64,000 nucleotides of DNA. Source: Bartonella doshiae NCTC 12862 = ATCC 700133 (GTDB lineage: Bacteria; Pseudomonadota; Alphaproteobacteria; Rhizobiales; Rhizobiaceae). Positions 27,742 through 37,200 of this stretch are shown here, piece by piece. A program made the position numbers and the translations under genes. Location: NCBI RefSeq assembly GCF_000278155.1, contig NZ_JH725095.1, positions 1 to 64,000 of the forward strand, given 5' to 3'. Positions within the stretch are counted from its first letter, which is position 1. The number at the start of each line of letters is the position of its first letter. A model generated the notes under the pieces. That model saw only the letters and a list, made by a program, of their open reading frames with translations. It was not told where the DNA came from and searched no databases.

Positions 27742-28677
27742 ATGACAACAAAAGTTTTTATTGATGGTGAACATGGAACAACTGGATTACAAATACAAGA
27801 ACGACTAGCAAAACGTACAGATTTAGAATTACTCTCTCTTCCTCACACAGATCGATATAACATTGATCTTCGACAAGACTGCCTTAATCAAACGGACATT
27901 GCTATCTTATGCCTTCCAGATGATGCCGCACGTGAAACTGTTAACAACCTTAGAAATAATAAAAAAATTAGAATTATTGATAGCTCGACAGCTCATCGTA
28001 CTGCACCAAACTGGATCTATGGTTTTCCTGAAATGACCGCAGGCCAAAAAAAACATATTCAAGAGGCACGCTATGTAACTAATCCAGGGTGTTACCCTAC
28101 CGGCGCGATCAGTTTAATCCGACCGCTCCGTGAAGTAGGTCTGCTAGACGCTTCTTATCCGATATCAATTAACGCGATCTCCGGCTATACTGGTGGTGGA
28201 AAACAATTGATTGCACAAATGGAAAACCAATCTCAACAAAATGATATTCAGGAAAATTATTTTATTTATGGTCTCAATCTTGCACACAAACATATTCCTG
28301 AAATTAAAATCCATGGGAAAATCAACCAAACACCTATTTTTTTACCAAGCGTTGGCCGTTTTCCCCAAGGAATAATTGTAAATCTTCCACTACATCGCCA
28401 TTTATTTACAAAATCAGCTAATTGTTCTAACCTGCGTGAAATTCTTGAGAACCATTACGATGGGCAAAACATCATATCAGTTGCATCACAAGAAGAAACT
28501 GATGCACTCACAAAACTCAATCCAGAATACTTAGCACATAAAGATGAGATGAAATTATTCGTATTTGGCAATGAGCGTGAAGGGATTTTCAATCTATGTG
28601 CTATATTTGATAATTTAGGAAAAGGCGCATCCGCTGCTGCTGTTCAAAATCTTAATTTAATGCTTTCAAGTTGCTGA
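27742..28677 (+). CDS. argC: N-acetyl-gamma-glutamyl-phosphate reductase (short type)
   Basis: A 311-residue ArgC of the compact type 2 form found in Alphaproteobacteria. It reduces N-acetylglutamyl phosphate in arginine synthesis. It starts MTTKVFIDGEHGTTGLQIQERL (NADP fold) and has SSTAHRTAPNWIYGFPE and the catalytic Cys117 in TNPGCYPTGAI. I chose ATG 27742, with AAGGCAAAGAT in front, over an in-frame GTG at 27709 whose 11 extra residues are not family-like. Its last 12 bases overlap the convergent ctaA end. Confidence 0.95.
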   Translation: MTTKVFIDGEHGTTGLQIQERLAKRTDLELLSLPHTDRYNIDLRQDCLNQTDIAILCLPDDAARETVNNLRNNKKIRIIDSSTAHRTAPNWIYGFPEMTAGQKKHIQEARYVTNPGCYPTGAISLIRPLREVGLLDASYPISINAISGYTGGGKQLIAQMENQSQQNDIQENYFIYGLNLAHKHIPEIKIHGKINQTPIFLPSVGRFPQGIIVNLPLHRHLFTKSANCSNLREILENHYDGQNIISVASQEETDALTKLNPEYLAHKDEMKLFVFGNEREGIFNLCAIFDNLGKGASAAAVQNLNLMLSSC

Positions 28678-29784
28678 TATTTTTCCTAACTGATATTCTT
28701 CCGGAAACTTTCCAACAGTATGATATGCACCTTTTGTTGCACGCCAATGTGCAACAGAAAAACACAATATTGCTAATGCAACACTTTGATGAATAAGCCC
28801 CAAACTTATTGGCACTTCATTTAACAAAGTAATAATACCCAAAAGCGCTTGGAGAACCACCATAACACATATATAAAATGCCCGACGAGTATGTGTTGAA
28901 TGTGGTACACTTTTTCGTACATACAAAGCATGTATGATTGTAACAACAAACAAAAAATATGCAAAAAAACGATGAATAAATTGGACTGTCAAGGGATTTT
29001 CAAAAAAATTGATCCAAACGGGATTATGCGCCAACAATCCTTCAGGTATGATCTGACCATCCATAAGTGGCCATGTATTATAGACCTTCCCAGCATGGAG
29101 TCCCGCAACCAAAGCACCTAAATAAATCTCAATCAAAATCAGAAAAACAAGCCAACCTGCAAAATTTTGGATCTTTTTATTTGCTGGTTTTTCTGAATAT
29201 TCTGCCAATCCTCGAGATAAATAAGTAACAAAAATAATAACAAAACACGCTGTTATAAGATGAAATGCTAAACGGTATTGACTTACACTTGTGAGATTAC
29301 TTTGTCCAATACCTGAAGCTACCATCCACCAACCAATAGCTCCTTGAAGGGCTATAAGAATTGGTACAATAATAAGCTTGAGTAAAATATTTTTTTCAAT
29401 ACGTTTTGTTGCCCAAAACCAAATTAACCCCAACAAAGCCACAAGACCAACAAGACGCCCAAGAACACGATGCCACCATTCCCACCAAAAAATTACTTTA
29501 AACGCACTTAATGTCATATCACGATTAAGCACTTTATATTGTGCTATCTGTTGATACTTGGAAAACTCCTCCTGCCATTGCTCCACACCAATCGGTGGAA
29601 TAACACCGTGAATTGGTTTCCATTCGGTTATTGATAATCCTGATCCTGTTAAACGTGTAGCTCCCCCCACTAAAACAATTGCCAAACAAAGCAATAAAAT
29701 AGAATAAAGCCAAATTTGAATTTGTTTTCGATGCTTCTTTTGCAACGGTGTTAAAATACCATTATTCAATCTTTTCATTGCCAT
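28666..29784 (-). CDS. ctaA: heme A synthase
   Basis: A CtaA of 372 residues from ATG 29784, converting heme O to heme A for cytochrome oxidase. It is an eight-helix membrane protein: IWLYSILLLCLAIVLVGGATRLTGSGLSITEWKPIHGVIPP, then WWEWWHRVLGRLVGLVALLGL with a heme-ligand His, and VQFIHRFFAYFLFVVTIIHALY and SLGLIHQSVALAILCFSVAH for the second pair. The frame extends to TTG 29817, but the Met at 29784 gives the usual N-terminus. Convergent with argC, overlapping it by 12 bp. Confidence 0.95.
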   Translation of the reverse strand: MAMKRLNNGILTPLQKKHRKQIQIWLYSILLLCLAIVLVGGATRLTGSGLSITEWKPIHGVIPPIGVEQWQEEFSKYQQIAQYKVLNRDMTLSAFKVIFWWEWWHRVLGRLVGLVALLGLIWFWATKRIEKNILLKLIIVPILIALQGAIGWWMVASGIGQSNLTSVSQYRLAFHLITACFVIIFVTYLSRGLAEYSEKPANKKIQNFAGWLVFLILIEIYLGALVAGLHAGKVYNTWPLMDGQIIPEGLLAHNPVWINFFENPLTVQFIHRFFAYFLFVVTIIHALYVRKSVPHSTHTRRAFYICVMVVLQALLGIITLLNEVPISLGLIHQSVALAILCFSVAHWRATKGAYHTVGKFPEEYQLGKISAT

Positions 29785-29928
29785 TTCTGTTTGCCCCACG
29801 TTTCTTTCCAACCACAACTTATTTAAAAATTTAATTATTTAATCTTGGTTATTTTAACCTATCTTGCAATTTTAGCACAAGACAAGAATTCCTGCTATAA
29901 TAAGCGTTTAATCTTCCCATTAAAACAT

Positions 29929-31665
29929 TCAGAATGTAACCACTCGGTAAACAGTCTTTGGAAACTTACTCACCATCTTTATCATCCAATCCTGTTCATT
30001 AAGAACAACACTACAAATGTAATACTCTGTGAATTCTGCAAATTGCTCAAATCCATATTTAGGTTCGCTCGCCATTTCTAAAATGACAAAATCATAATCT
30101 TTTTTAAATTCTTGTATGATATGAGAAATATCATTTGAAAATTCTTGTGCACGAACAGAACTTGTTAAGCCTTGGGGAAGAATATCAATCCCCGTGTCAT
30201 AATCACGATAAATAACATCTTGCAACTGAGCATTTCCAGTTAAAATATCGCTTAATCCTCGATGTGGACCAATCACTTTTTCTATTTGTTGACCAGAAAC
30301 ATCCACCAATAGAATTGTTTTGCGCTCTTTTATGAGATGAAGGGATAATTTTGCAGCTGTCCGCGCAGCTTCCGATCCAATGATTGCAACAACTGTTGAA
30401 GCACGCCATTTCAAAAAGTCTGATAATCCTTCCATTGTAACAAAAGTCTCAAGATTTTTTATTTCCTCAGAGACTAAAATATTCTCCTCTTTTTTGAAGC
30501 TATTTTCCCTTGATCGACATTCTTTTTTCCCAAGGTGTTTATGAAATAACAACAATCCCCCCAAAAGAGTAACTAAGCTTGCAATTACACTCACAACAAT
30601 ATTTTTTCCATAAAGAGCCATAAAAGAAATTGGTGCTAATGTTGTAGGCATAACTATATGAATCTTTGTATCTTGTAAAAGAGGAATATTCTTGCTGAAT
30701 TCATTGTTTTGCGCCTCTACCATTGCTGTTATTTCATTTTCTAGTTCGCTAAATATTTGATCTAAAGACTGATATTGATCTTTTGCAAAAAGGCTAATCC
30801 TTTTTTTCAGCTGTTCTTCAAAATCTCTTGCAATAACTTCATCGGAATGAATTTGATGTACAATTTGTAAAATTTTATTTTCTAATTGGCGAGAAAGTGT
30901 CTTTGATTCCGCAATCATTGCCTTAATTTGAGGATGAGACCAACCTAGTTGTGCAGCCATATGCGCTTTTTGCGTTTCCAAAAGATCACGCTTGGATTCT
31001 AACTCAGCAATTGCAGAATTACCTGCAATAAATGACAAAGATAGCAGAGACTGCCCATTTTTACGCATCATCTGAATAGTTGAATTCAGACTCGTTAAAC
31101 GAATACGCTTTAGCGTTGCTTCCGTTAATTGCATATAAAGATCATTAAGTTCAGTTTGCTTGAAATCATAATGTATGAAGGAATTAACAGCAGAGCGAAA
31201 TCCCTGTACTATATTGAGTACAGCAGTATTATCATATTGTTGGTTCGCTTGTTGTTTCGTGAAGAATAATTTTTGTTTCTGTTTTATGACTGCTTCTGAA
31301 AATGCAGAAAACCAAGTTTCTAGCCCATGTTTAGCTGCTTCCATCGTTTCCGCTTCAAAAATAAGATTAATGAGATTACCATTGCGGGATAAATGGATAT
31401 TTTCATGTAAACCTTTCTTATGAAAATCATCTGAAATCATGGGTAACGAAAATAAAAACGCAACAACATCATTTTGTTTATCAATTGATAACGATTTCCC
31501 TACAGAATCAGACAGTGTAAATGTTAAAGTTGCTCGATAGCCCCGTGGCTGAACAGAATAATATAACCAATTCAAAAATACACATAGTACTACTGACAAC
31601 AAAACGACTAAAACGCTTTGCGATACTGTATGTACCGATAATTTTTTGTAGCGCTTAAGATTCAT
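29929..31665 (-). CDS. Wzz/BY-kinase-like membrane protein with eroded ATPase motifs
   Basis: A 578-residue protein laid out like exopolysaccharide co-polymerase/tyrosine autokinases: TM1 at about 14-37, a long periplasmic region with coiled coil (about 185-325), TM2 at about 355-374, then a cytoplasmic P-loop-fold domain. The Walker A site is replaced by AIIGSEAARTAAKLS (no GKT/GKS), and the Walker B Asp-x-Pro text by YDFVILEMASE. Only the A' strand TILLVDVSG and GLSDILTG look normal, and there is no C-terminal Tyr cluster. No polysaccharide genes adjoin it. I infer a non-catalytic chain-length or scaffold protein. Start at ATG 31665; a TTG at 31683 is in frame. Confidence 0.75.
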   Translation of the reverse strand: MNLKRYKKLSVHTVSQSVLVVLLSVVLCVFLNWLYYSVQPRGYRATLTFTLSDSVGKSLSIDKQNDVVAFLFSLPMISDDFHKKGLHENIHLSRNGNLINLIFEAETMEAAKHGLETWFSAFSEAVIKQKQKLFFTKQQANQQYDNTAVLNIVQGFRSAVNSFIHYDFKQTELNDLYMQLTEATLKRIRLTSLNSTIQMMRKNGQSLLSLSFIAGNSAIAELESKRDLLETQKAHMAAQLGWSHPQIKAMIAESKTLSRQLENKILQIVHQIHSDEVIARDFEEQLKKRISLFAKDQYQSLDQIFSELENEITAMVEAQNNEFSKNIPLLQDTKIHIVMPTTLAPISFMALYGKNIVVSVIASLVTLLGGLLLFHKHLGKKECRSRENSFKKEENILVSEEIKNLETFVTMEGLSDFLKWRASTVVAIIGSEAARTAAKLSLHLIKERKTILLVDVSGQQIEKVIGPHRGLSDILTGNAQLQDVIYRDYDTGIDILPQGLTSSVRAQEFSNDISHIIQEFKKDYDFVILEMASEPKYGFEQFAEFTEYYICSVVLNEQDWMIKMVSKFPKTVYRVVTF

Positions 31666-31805
31666 TTTTATTTCAACCAGCAAAATACTTCATATTTTTC
31701 TATTAAGAGAAAGTAGTAACTATCCTCTTAACTTGATATGATATTATTATGAGAGAGAAAAAACTTAAAATTTCAAAAATATTTAAGCGGTATCTCAAAA
31801 AAATT

Positions 31806-33149
31806 TTAACGCATATTTTGTTTAAGCTGATCTAATTGTTTTCTTGCTTCTAAAGTAAGCACAGCTTTAATAGTAACAGAACCATCATCATGTCCTTCCT
31901 GCACGATCTCACCAGCATTTTCATAAAACCAATCGATAAGCGGCATTTCATGAGGACTTAATAAACATGCAATGCTTTGCATTTCTCCAAAGATTCGCTT
32001 TTCAATGACTGTTAACAATTGTGACAATCCCTCACCGGTAAGTGCTGATACCATTACGGTAGAATTTAACCGTGTTTTTGCGTTTATCTGCAAAGCGTTT
32101 AATACATGCTCATCCAATAAATCAATCTTATTCCAAACTTCTATGATATGCTCCGCATCATCAATATCAATACCAAGACTTGAGAGTACTTCTAAAACAT
32201 CTTGGCCATGTGCGCGATGATCAAAATCTGACATATCTCTTACATGAAGAATAAGATCAGCTTCGATCACTTCTTCAAGGGTTGCTCTAAAAGCTGCAAT
32301 CAAATTTGTTGGTAAATTAGAAATGAAACCTACAGTATCAGATAAAAGAATAGCTTTTCCATGGGGAAGAACAACTTTACGCAAAGTTGGATCAAGTGTT
32401 GCAAACAACATATCCTTTGCTAATCCATCTGCACCACTTAAACGATTAAAAAGCGTTGATTTCCCTGCGTTAGTATACCCTACTAAAGCAACAACAGGAT
32501 AAGATGATTTTTTTCTTTTAGCTCTATGAAGAGCACGTGTTTTAACAACTGTTGCCAATTCGCGGCGAATCCGAACGATTTTCTCTTGCAAAAGTCGTCT
32601 GTCTGCTTCAATCTGAGTTTCACCAGGTCCCCCTAAAAAACCACGGCCACCGCGTTGTCTTTCTAAGTGTGTCCAACTGCGGACAAGTCTACTTTTTTGA
32701 TAAGACAAATGCGCCAATTCAACTTGTAAAACTCCTTCTTTGGTTCGCGCACGATCCCCAAAAATTTCAAGAATTAAAGCCGTTCTATCAATAACTTTGC
32801 AATTCCATAATTTTTCTAAATTACGTTGTTGTACTGGTGTTAAAAAATGATCTACAATTGCAAGCTCGATATGATACTCATTGATATAATTGGCAAGCGC
32901 ATCTACTTTACCCTTCCCAAATAAAGTGGCAGGGCGCGGCGCAGAAATATTGATCGCTTCATAATGGACAACGTTTAACCCTATAGCATGCGCCAACCCT
33001 AATGCTTCTTTTACCCGAGAAGACACTGAACATTCACGCAAAACATTTTCATTTGTATTTTTTTGGAAAATGGGCACTAAAACAACAGCGTGCACCTGTT
33101 TTTCAACCTGCGAAAAAAGCCCCTCTAATCTCTCATTTTCATTTATCAT
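31806..33149 (-). CDS. hflX: ribosome-associated GTPase HflX
   Basis: A 447-residue HflX. The N-terminal nucleotide-binding region has ARPATLFGKGKVDALANYI and LTPVQQRNLEKLW, then a coiled linker with GPGETQIEADRRLLQEKI. The G domain has GYTNAGKSTLFNRLSGA (G1), DTVGFISNLPTNLIAAFRATLEEV (G3) and NKID (G4). HflX splits stalled or heat-damaged ribosomes. It follows hfq by 52 bp on the same strand, the common hfq-hflX unit. Confidence 0.96.
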   Translation of the reverse strand: MINENERLEGLFSQVEKQVHAVVLVPIFQKNTNENVLRECSVSSRVKEALGLAHAIGLNVVHYEAINISAPRPATLFGKGKVDALANYINEYHIELAIVDHFLTPVQQRNLEKLWNCKVIDRTALILEIFGDRARTKEGVLQVELAHLSYQKSRLVRSWTHLERQRGGRGFLGGPGETQIEADRRLLQEKIVRIRRELATVVKTRALHRAKRKKSSYPVVALVGYTNAGKSTLFNRLSGADGLAKDMLFATLDPTLRKVVLPHGKAILLSDTVGFISNLPTNLIAAFRATLEEVIEADLILHVRDMSDFDHRAHGQDVLEVLSSLGIDIDDAEHIIEVWNKIDLLDEHVLNALQINAKTRLNSTVMVSALTGEGLSQLLTVIEKRIFGEMQSIACLLSPHEMPLIDWFYENAGEIVQEGHDDGSVTIKAVLTLEARKQLDQLKQNMR

Positions 33150-33201
33150 GGCAGTGTAAAACTTTTAAATGGAATAAGAGGTCTATAAAAAACTGACTCG
33201 T

Positions 33202-33441
33202 TTATTCAGAACTTTCACCTTCAAACATCTGTACAGGCTGTCCAGGCATAATTGTGGAAATAGCATGCTTATAAACCAATTGCGCATGTCCATCACGGCG
33301 CAAAAGGACACAGAAATTATCAAATGATGTTACAATACCTGTCAATTTAACACCATTTACAAGAAAAATTGTAAGAGAAATTTTTTGCTTGCGAACTGTA
33401 TTTAAAAATACATCCTGCAGGTGTTGTGATCGTTCTGCCAT
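33202..33441 (-). CDS. hfq: RNA chaperone Hfq
   Basis: A 79-residue Hfq that pairs small RNAs with mRNAs as a hexamer. [66 protein letters not shown] contains Sm1 and Sm2 (YKHAIST). I start at ATG 33441; the open frame runs to 33540 but the extra 33 residues are not Hfq. A short acidic tail (FEGESSE) ends it, as in Rhizobiales. Confidence 0.97.
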   Translation of the reverse strand: MAERSQHLQDVFLNTVRKQKISLTIFLVNGVKLTGIVTSFDNFCVLLRRDGHAQLVYKHAISTIMPGQPVQMFEGESSE

Positions 33442-34204
33442 TATTCTTACGCCTTCATCTCGAATTGCATAAAATATTCGTGCACGCATAACGACTGAAA
33501 AATATCCAATTGTCAACGTAGCCACTTCAAAATTTAGCAAAATACTTCCTTATATCGAAAAAAATGTCTCTTTAAGACAATGACCTCCAAAATTCGGAAG
33601 TATTTTATCAATTATAGCACTTTTTTTGCCAACTTGAGAAGCGACCATAAAAACACGAAATTCTCTAACATTTTGTTTCCACACATTCTTATTAAAATCT
33701 GACTTTTATCTCATACTGATACTGAAAATGCTGCTTGTACATTCATTTCTAATCATGTGCATTTTAAGAAAATATAAGAACCAATTTCTCTTATTAAAAA
33801 TTAAAAGAAATTGACAAACAATATAATGCATTATCAATTTGTTATGAATAAGAAATTTGAAGCGATACATGCACAAATCTATCCATACATAGTAGAGATT
33901 TCTTAAAAACACTGGGCATAACTGCCATTAAATTACCTTTAATATTAATTAATAAAGCGCATAATTTTACAGATACGTTAAAGTTATGAACAGTCTTTTC
34001 ATTCTTAAAAAAATCAAATATTGCATTGTTTTTATTTTATTTTTTATCATTTTTAATTACGAAACAAATGCTGCGTTAACTTTATTTTGCAAGTTTTCAA
34101 AATTTTATCCTGAGCATATTCCTTTCTAAATAATTAACAGCTAGTATATGTAAATATCTGGAGGAGGACGTATCCCTTTTCTATCTGTAGAGTACGAGGT
34201 GAGT
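33442..34204. other. spacer between hfq and the giant coiled-coil gene
   Basis: About 760 bp of AT-rich, divergent intergenic DNA. No gene is credible: a 68-residue minus-strand frame at 33706-33912 has no ribosome site or family text. A GGAGGAGG run at 34160-34167 resembles a strong ribosome site, but it is 35 nt before the next gene's start and no frame begins behind it. Confidence 0.5.
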
Positions 34205-37200
34205 ATGGCACGCAGAACCAAGTTACAAACATTTGAAGTTGAAGTTGAAGAAGCTCTCACAAAAGCTATGAACTTTGATTTTGATAATATGGCAATTGAA
34301 ACGATATCACCCGATAATTCCGAGAATGTCGTTAATGTGGATGATTTAATTCAGAAGATTGCAAAAGCAGAAGAAGAAATTTTCGCTGAAAATGGAACTT
34401 CAACTCTTACCTCGGATATTCACGAGAGCGCTGTTGTTGATGAATCCGTTGTTGAACAGCTCTTTGCCTCTAAACCTGCACATGACCTTTCGGGAGGAAC
34501 TGTTCATAGTACATTGTTATCTACGCAACTTCTTCCTGCTAATGATGACACAACAATTCCTTCAAATTTTGAAGTTTTAAAACAAAACTCTATCTCTCGA
34601 ATCTATTGGAGCACAACAGCACTCAGCGCTCTGTGGGCGACAGGAGGTGTTTTTATTGCACATAAGTTAGCTCCTGCTGGGTTAAGTTCTTTATCGAATA
34701 TTACCGCCTTCATTACATCCCCAACAGGACTTGCTGTAGCGGCAGGAACAGCAATCCCTATCTTAATGTCTTGGGGATTTGCTCAATTAACAAAACGTTC
34801 AAATGAATTGCGCAATATTGCTGTTCTTATGACAAATGCTGCACACCGCCTCAATGAGCCACAGCAAATATCTGAAAAACAAGCTATCGCTATAGGACAA
34901 ACTATTCGTGAAGAAGTAGCTGCAATGAATGAGGGAATTGAACGTACCCTTGGACGCGCGGTTGAACTCGAAGCTATCATACAAGGCGAAGTGCACAATC
35001 TAGAACAAGCCTATGCTGAAAATGAATCGCGCATTCATACATTAATCAAAGAATTGAGCAATGAACGTATTGCTATTTTGAATCATGCTGATCGCGTACA
35101 ATCAACAATTAAAGGAACACAGGAACAACTTAATGATGAATTTGGCTTAGTAACATCTAAAATTGTCACAAACGTTGAAAAACTGGTGCAAACTCTTTCT
35201 CAAACCTTACAAAAACAAGGAGAAGATCTTGTTGCAAAACTTTCCTATGCAGGCGATGGCGTAACAAATCAGCTTGTTGAAAAATTTAATGAAACGACAA
35301 CACAGATTCAGCAAAAAAATACGGAATTCTTTCAAGAATTAGAACAAAGTTTTGATGGTTTCTCAGAACGTTTTGACAATAATGAAAAGCAAATAGAAAA
35401 AATATTTAATGAAACAGCTGCTAAAGCTGAAATGCATATTGCTAATATTGTAACGAATATACAAACGGCAACAGACCAGACTTTATACAGTGTTGACAAG
35501 AAATTCAAAACACTGAATGAATCCATTATTGATCACAATAACCAATCTCTACAAAATTTTGATGAAAAAATCATGCTCCTCGATGAGCAAGCATACAAAC
35601 TCTCTTCCAAATTTGATAACATCACTTCAGAAGCGATTGGAGCCTTTGAAAATCGTTTAGAAACGGTTAATTCTTCTCTTAAAAAACAGAGTGATTCTAT
35701 TATTGAATCCTTTATTGCACGCAACCAAACCCTAGAAGATAATGCTGAAAGACTTGGTGTTTTTTTAGAGTCCCATGTTGCGCAAATCAATGCAAATCTC
35801 CAAGAAAGAACAAATGATATTACTGATGTATTCACAAATGGACATGACACTATTCTCTCTGCAATTGACAAAAGCAAAGAAAAGCTGAGGGAAGAAATTC
35901 AACATGTTGATAATGCGATTGTTGATATCATACAAGAACGTTCACAAGATTTTAAACTACAGCTTTCTGACCAAACAGCTATAATAGCAGATATGCTCGA
36001 TAGCGAAAAAAATAAAATCGTTGATACATTAAAAGATCAGATTGATATCTTAGCTGAAAATACTTCAAATATTGAAAAAGTTTTAATTGATAATGTTCAA
36101 ATTATTGATCAACATACTGAAAATCATCTTGCAAATATTGTTCAATGCACAGAAAAACTACAAGAAGTTATCGTAGATAGCTGCAATACAACGAAAGATG
36201 CTTTGGAAGCGCAAGCTAGAAATATTGATATACGTGCTGATGCTTTACGTGACTCTTTGGCTATTAATAGTTTTTCTCTTAATGAAGTTCTTGCAGATCA
36301 AGCACGCACTCTCGAACAACGGATGGAAATACTCCATAATCTTATCGCAGAAAGTGATATACGCGTTGATGTAGCTTTGAAACAACAGATAGACTTAGTT
36401 GAGAATGCAATTGTTGCCAATAACAAAAACATTACCGAAACCGTTCAAGGGCACATCAAAAACCTCGAAGGTCATACCGAAATTTTAAAGAATACCCTCT
36501 CTCAATCTAGCGGTACATTGTTTGAAGCTATTGAAACACGCATAGAATCGTTCGATGAAAATTTGCAGATTCGTACACATAAGATTTTTGAACGCGCGAC
36601 TACATTAGAGGAAACATTGTCTGAAAAGTTTGGTCAAGTATGTGAAACTATAGAGAAGAAAACATCTACCCTTGAAGAACATTCTGATACTTTAAAAACA
36701 TCTCTAATCCTCAATAATGAACAAAGTAAAGCGGTTCAAGAAGCGCTGGAAACAAGTGTTGGTAATATACGCATAACATTAGAGGATTCCGTTAACACAG
36801 TCACAGAAAACTTGCATAATAAAATTACAAAAGCCTCTGATATCCTTTCTTCTACGAGTGAACAAATACTCTCCTCTGTTGCTAATGTTACCGTAAAAGC
36901 AGAAAATATTCTCTTGGAATCTGGTAATCGTATTATATCAAACGTCAAACAAACAGTTTATGATACCAGTGAAAAAGTTCTCTCTGCTTTATCTGAGCAA
37001 ACAGCACATACTATGGAAGCTTTTACAACAGCTACTCATAATGCACAAGAATTGATGACTGAGACACTTCAGACTTCAACAACAGCCATTGAGCAAGTTC
37101 TTAGCGAGCGCTGTAATGTCCTTCATCACTCCATGCAGAATCTTAAAAATAATCTAGGATATCAACTGTCTGATGTCGCTAGTCGTTTAGAGGAAGCAAA

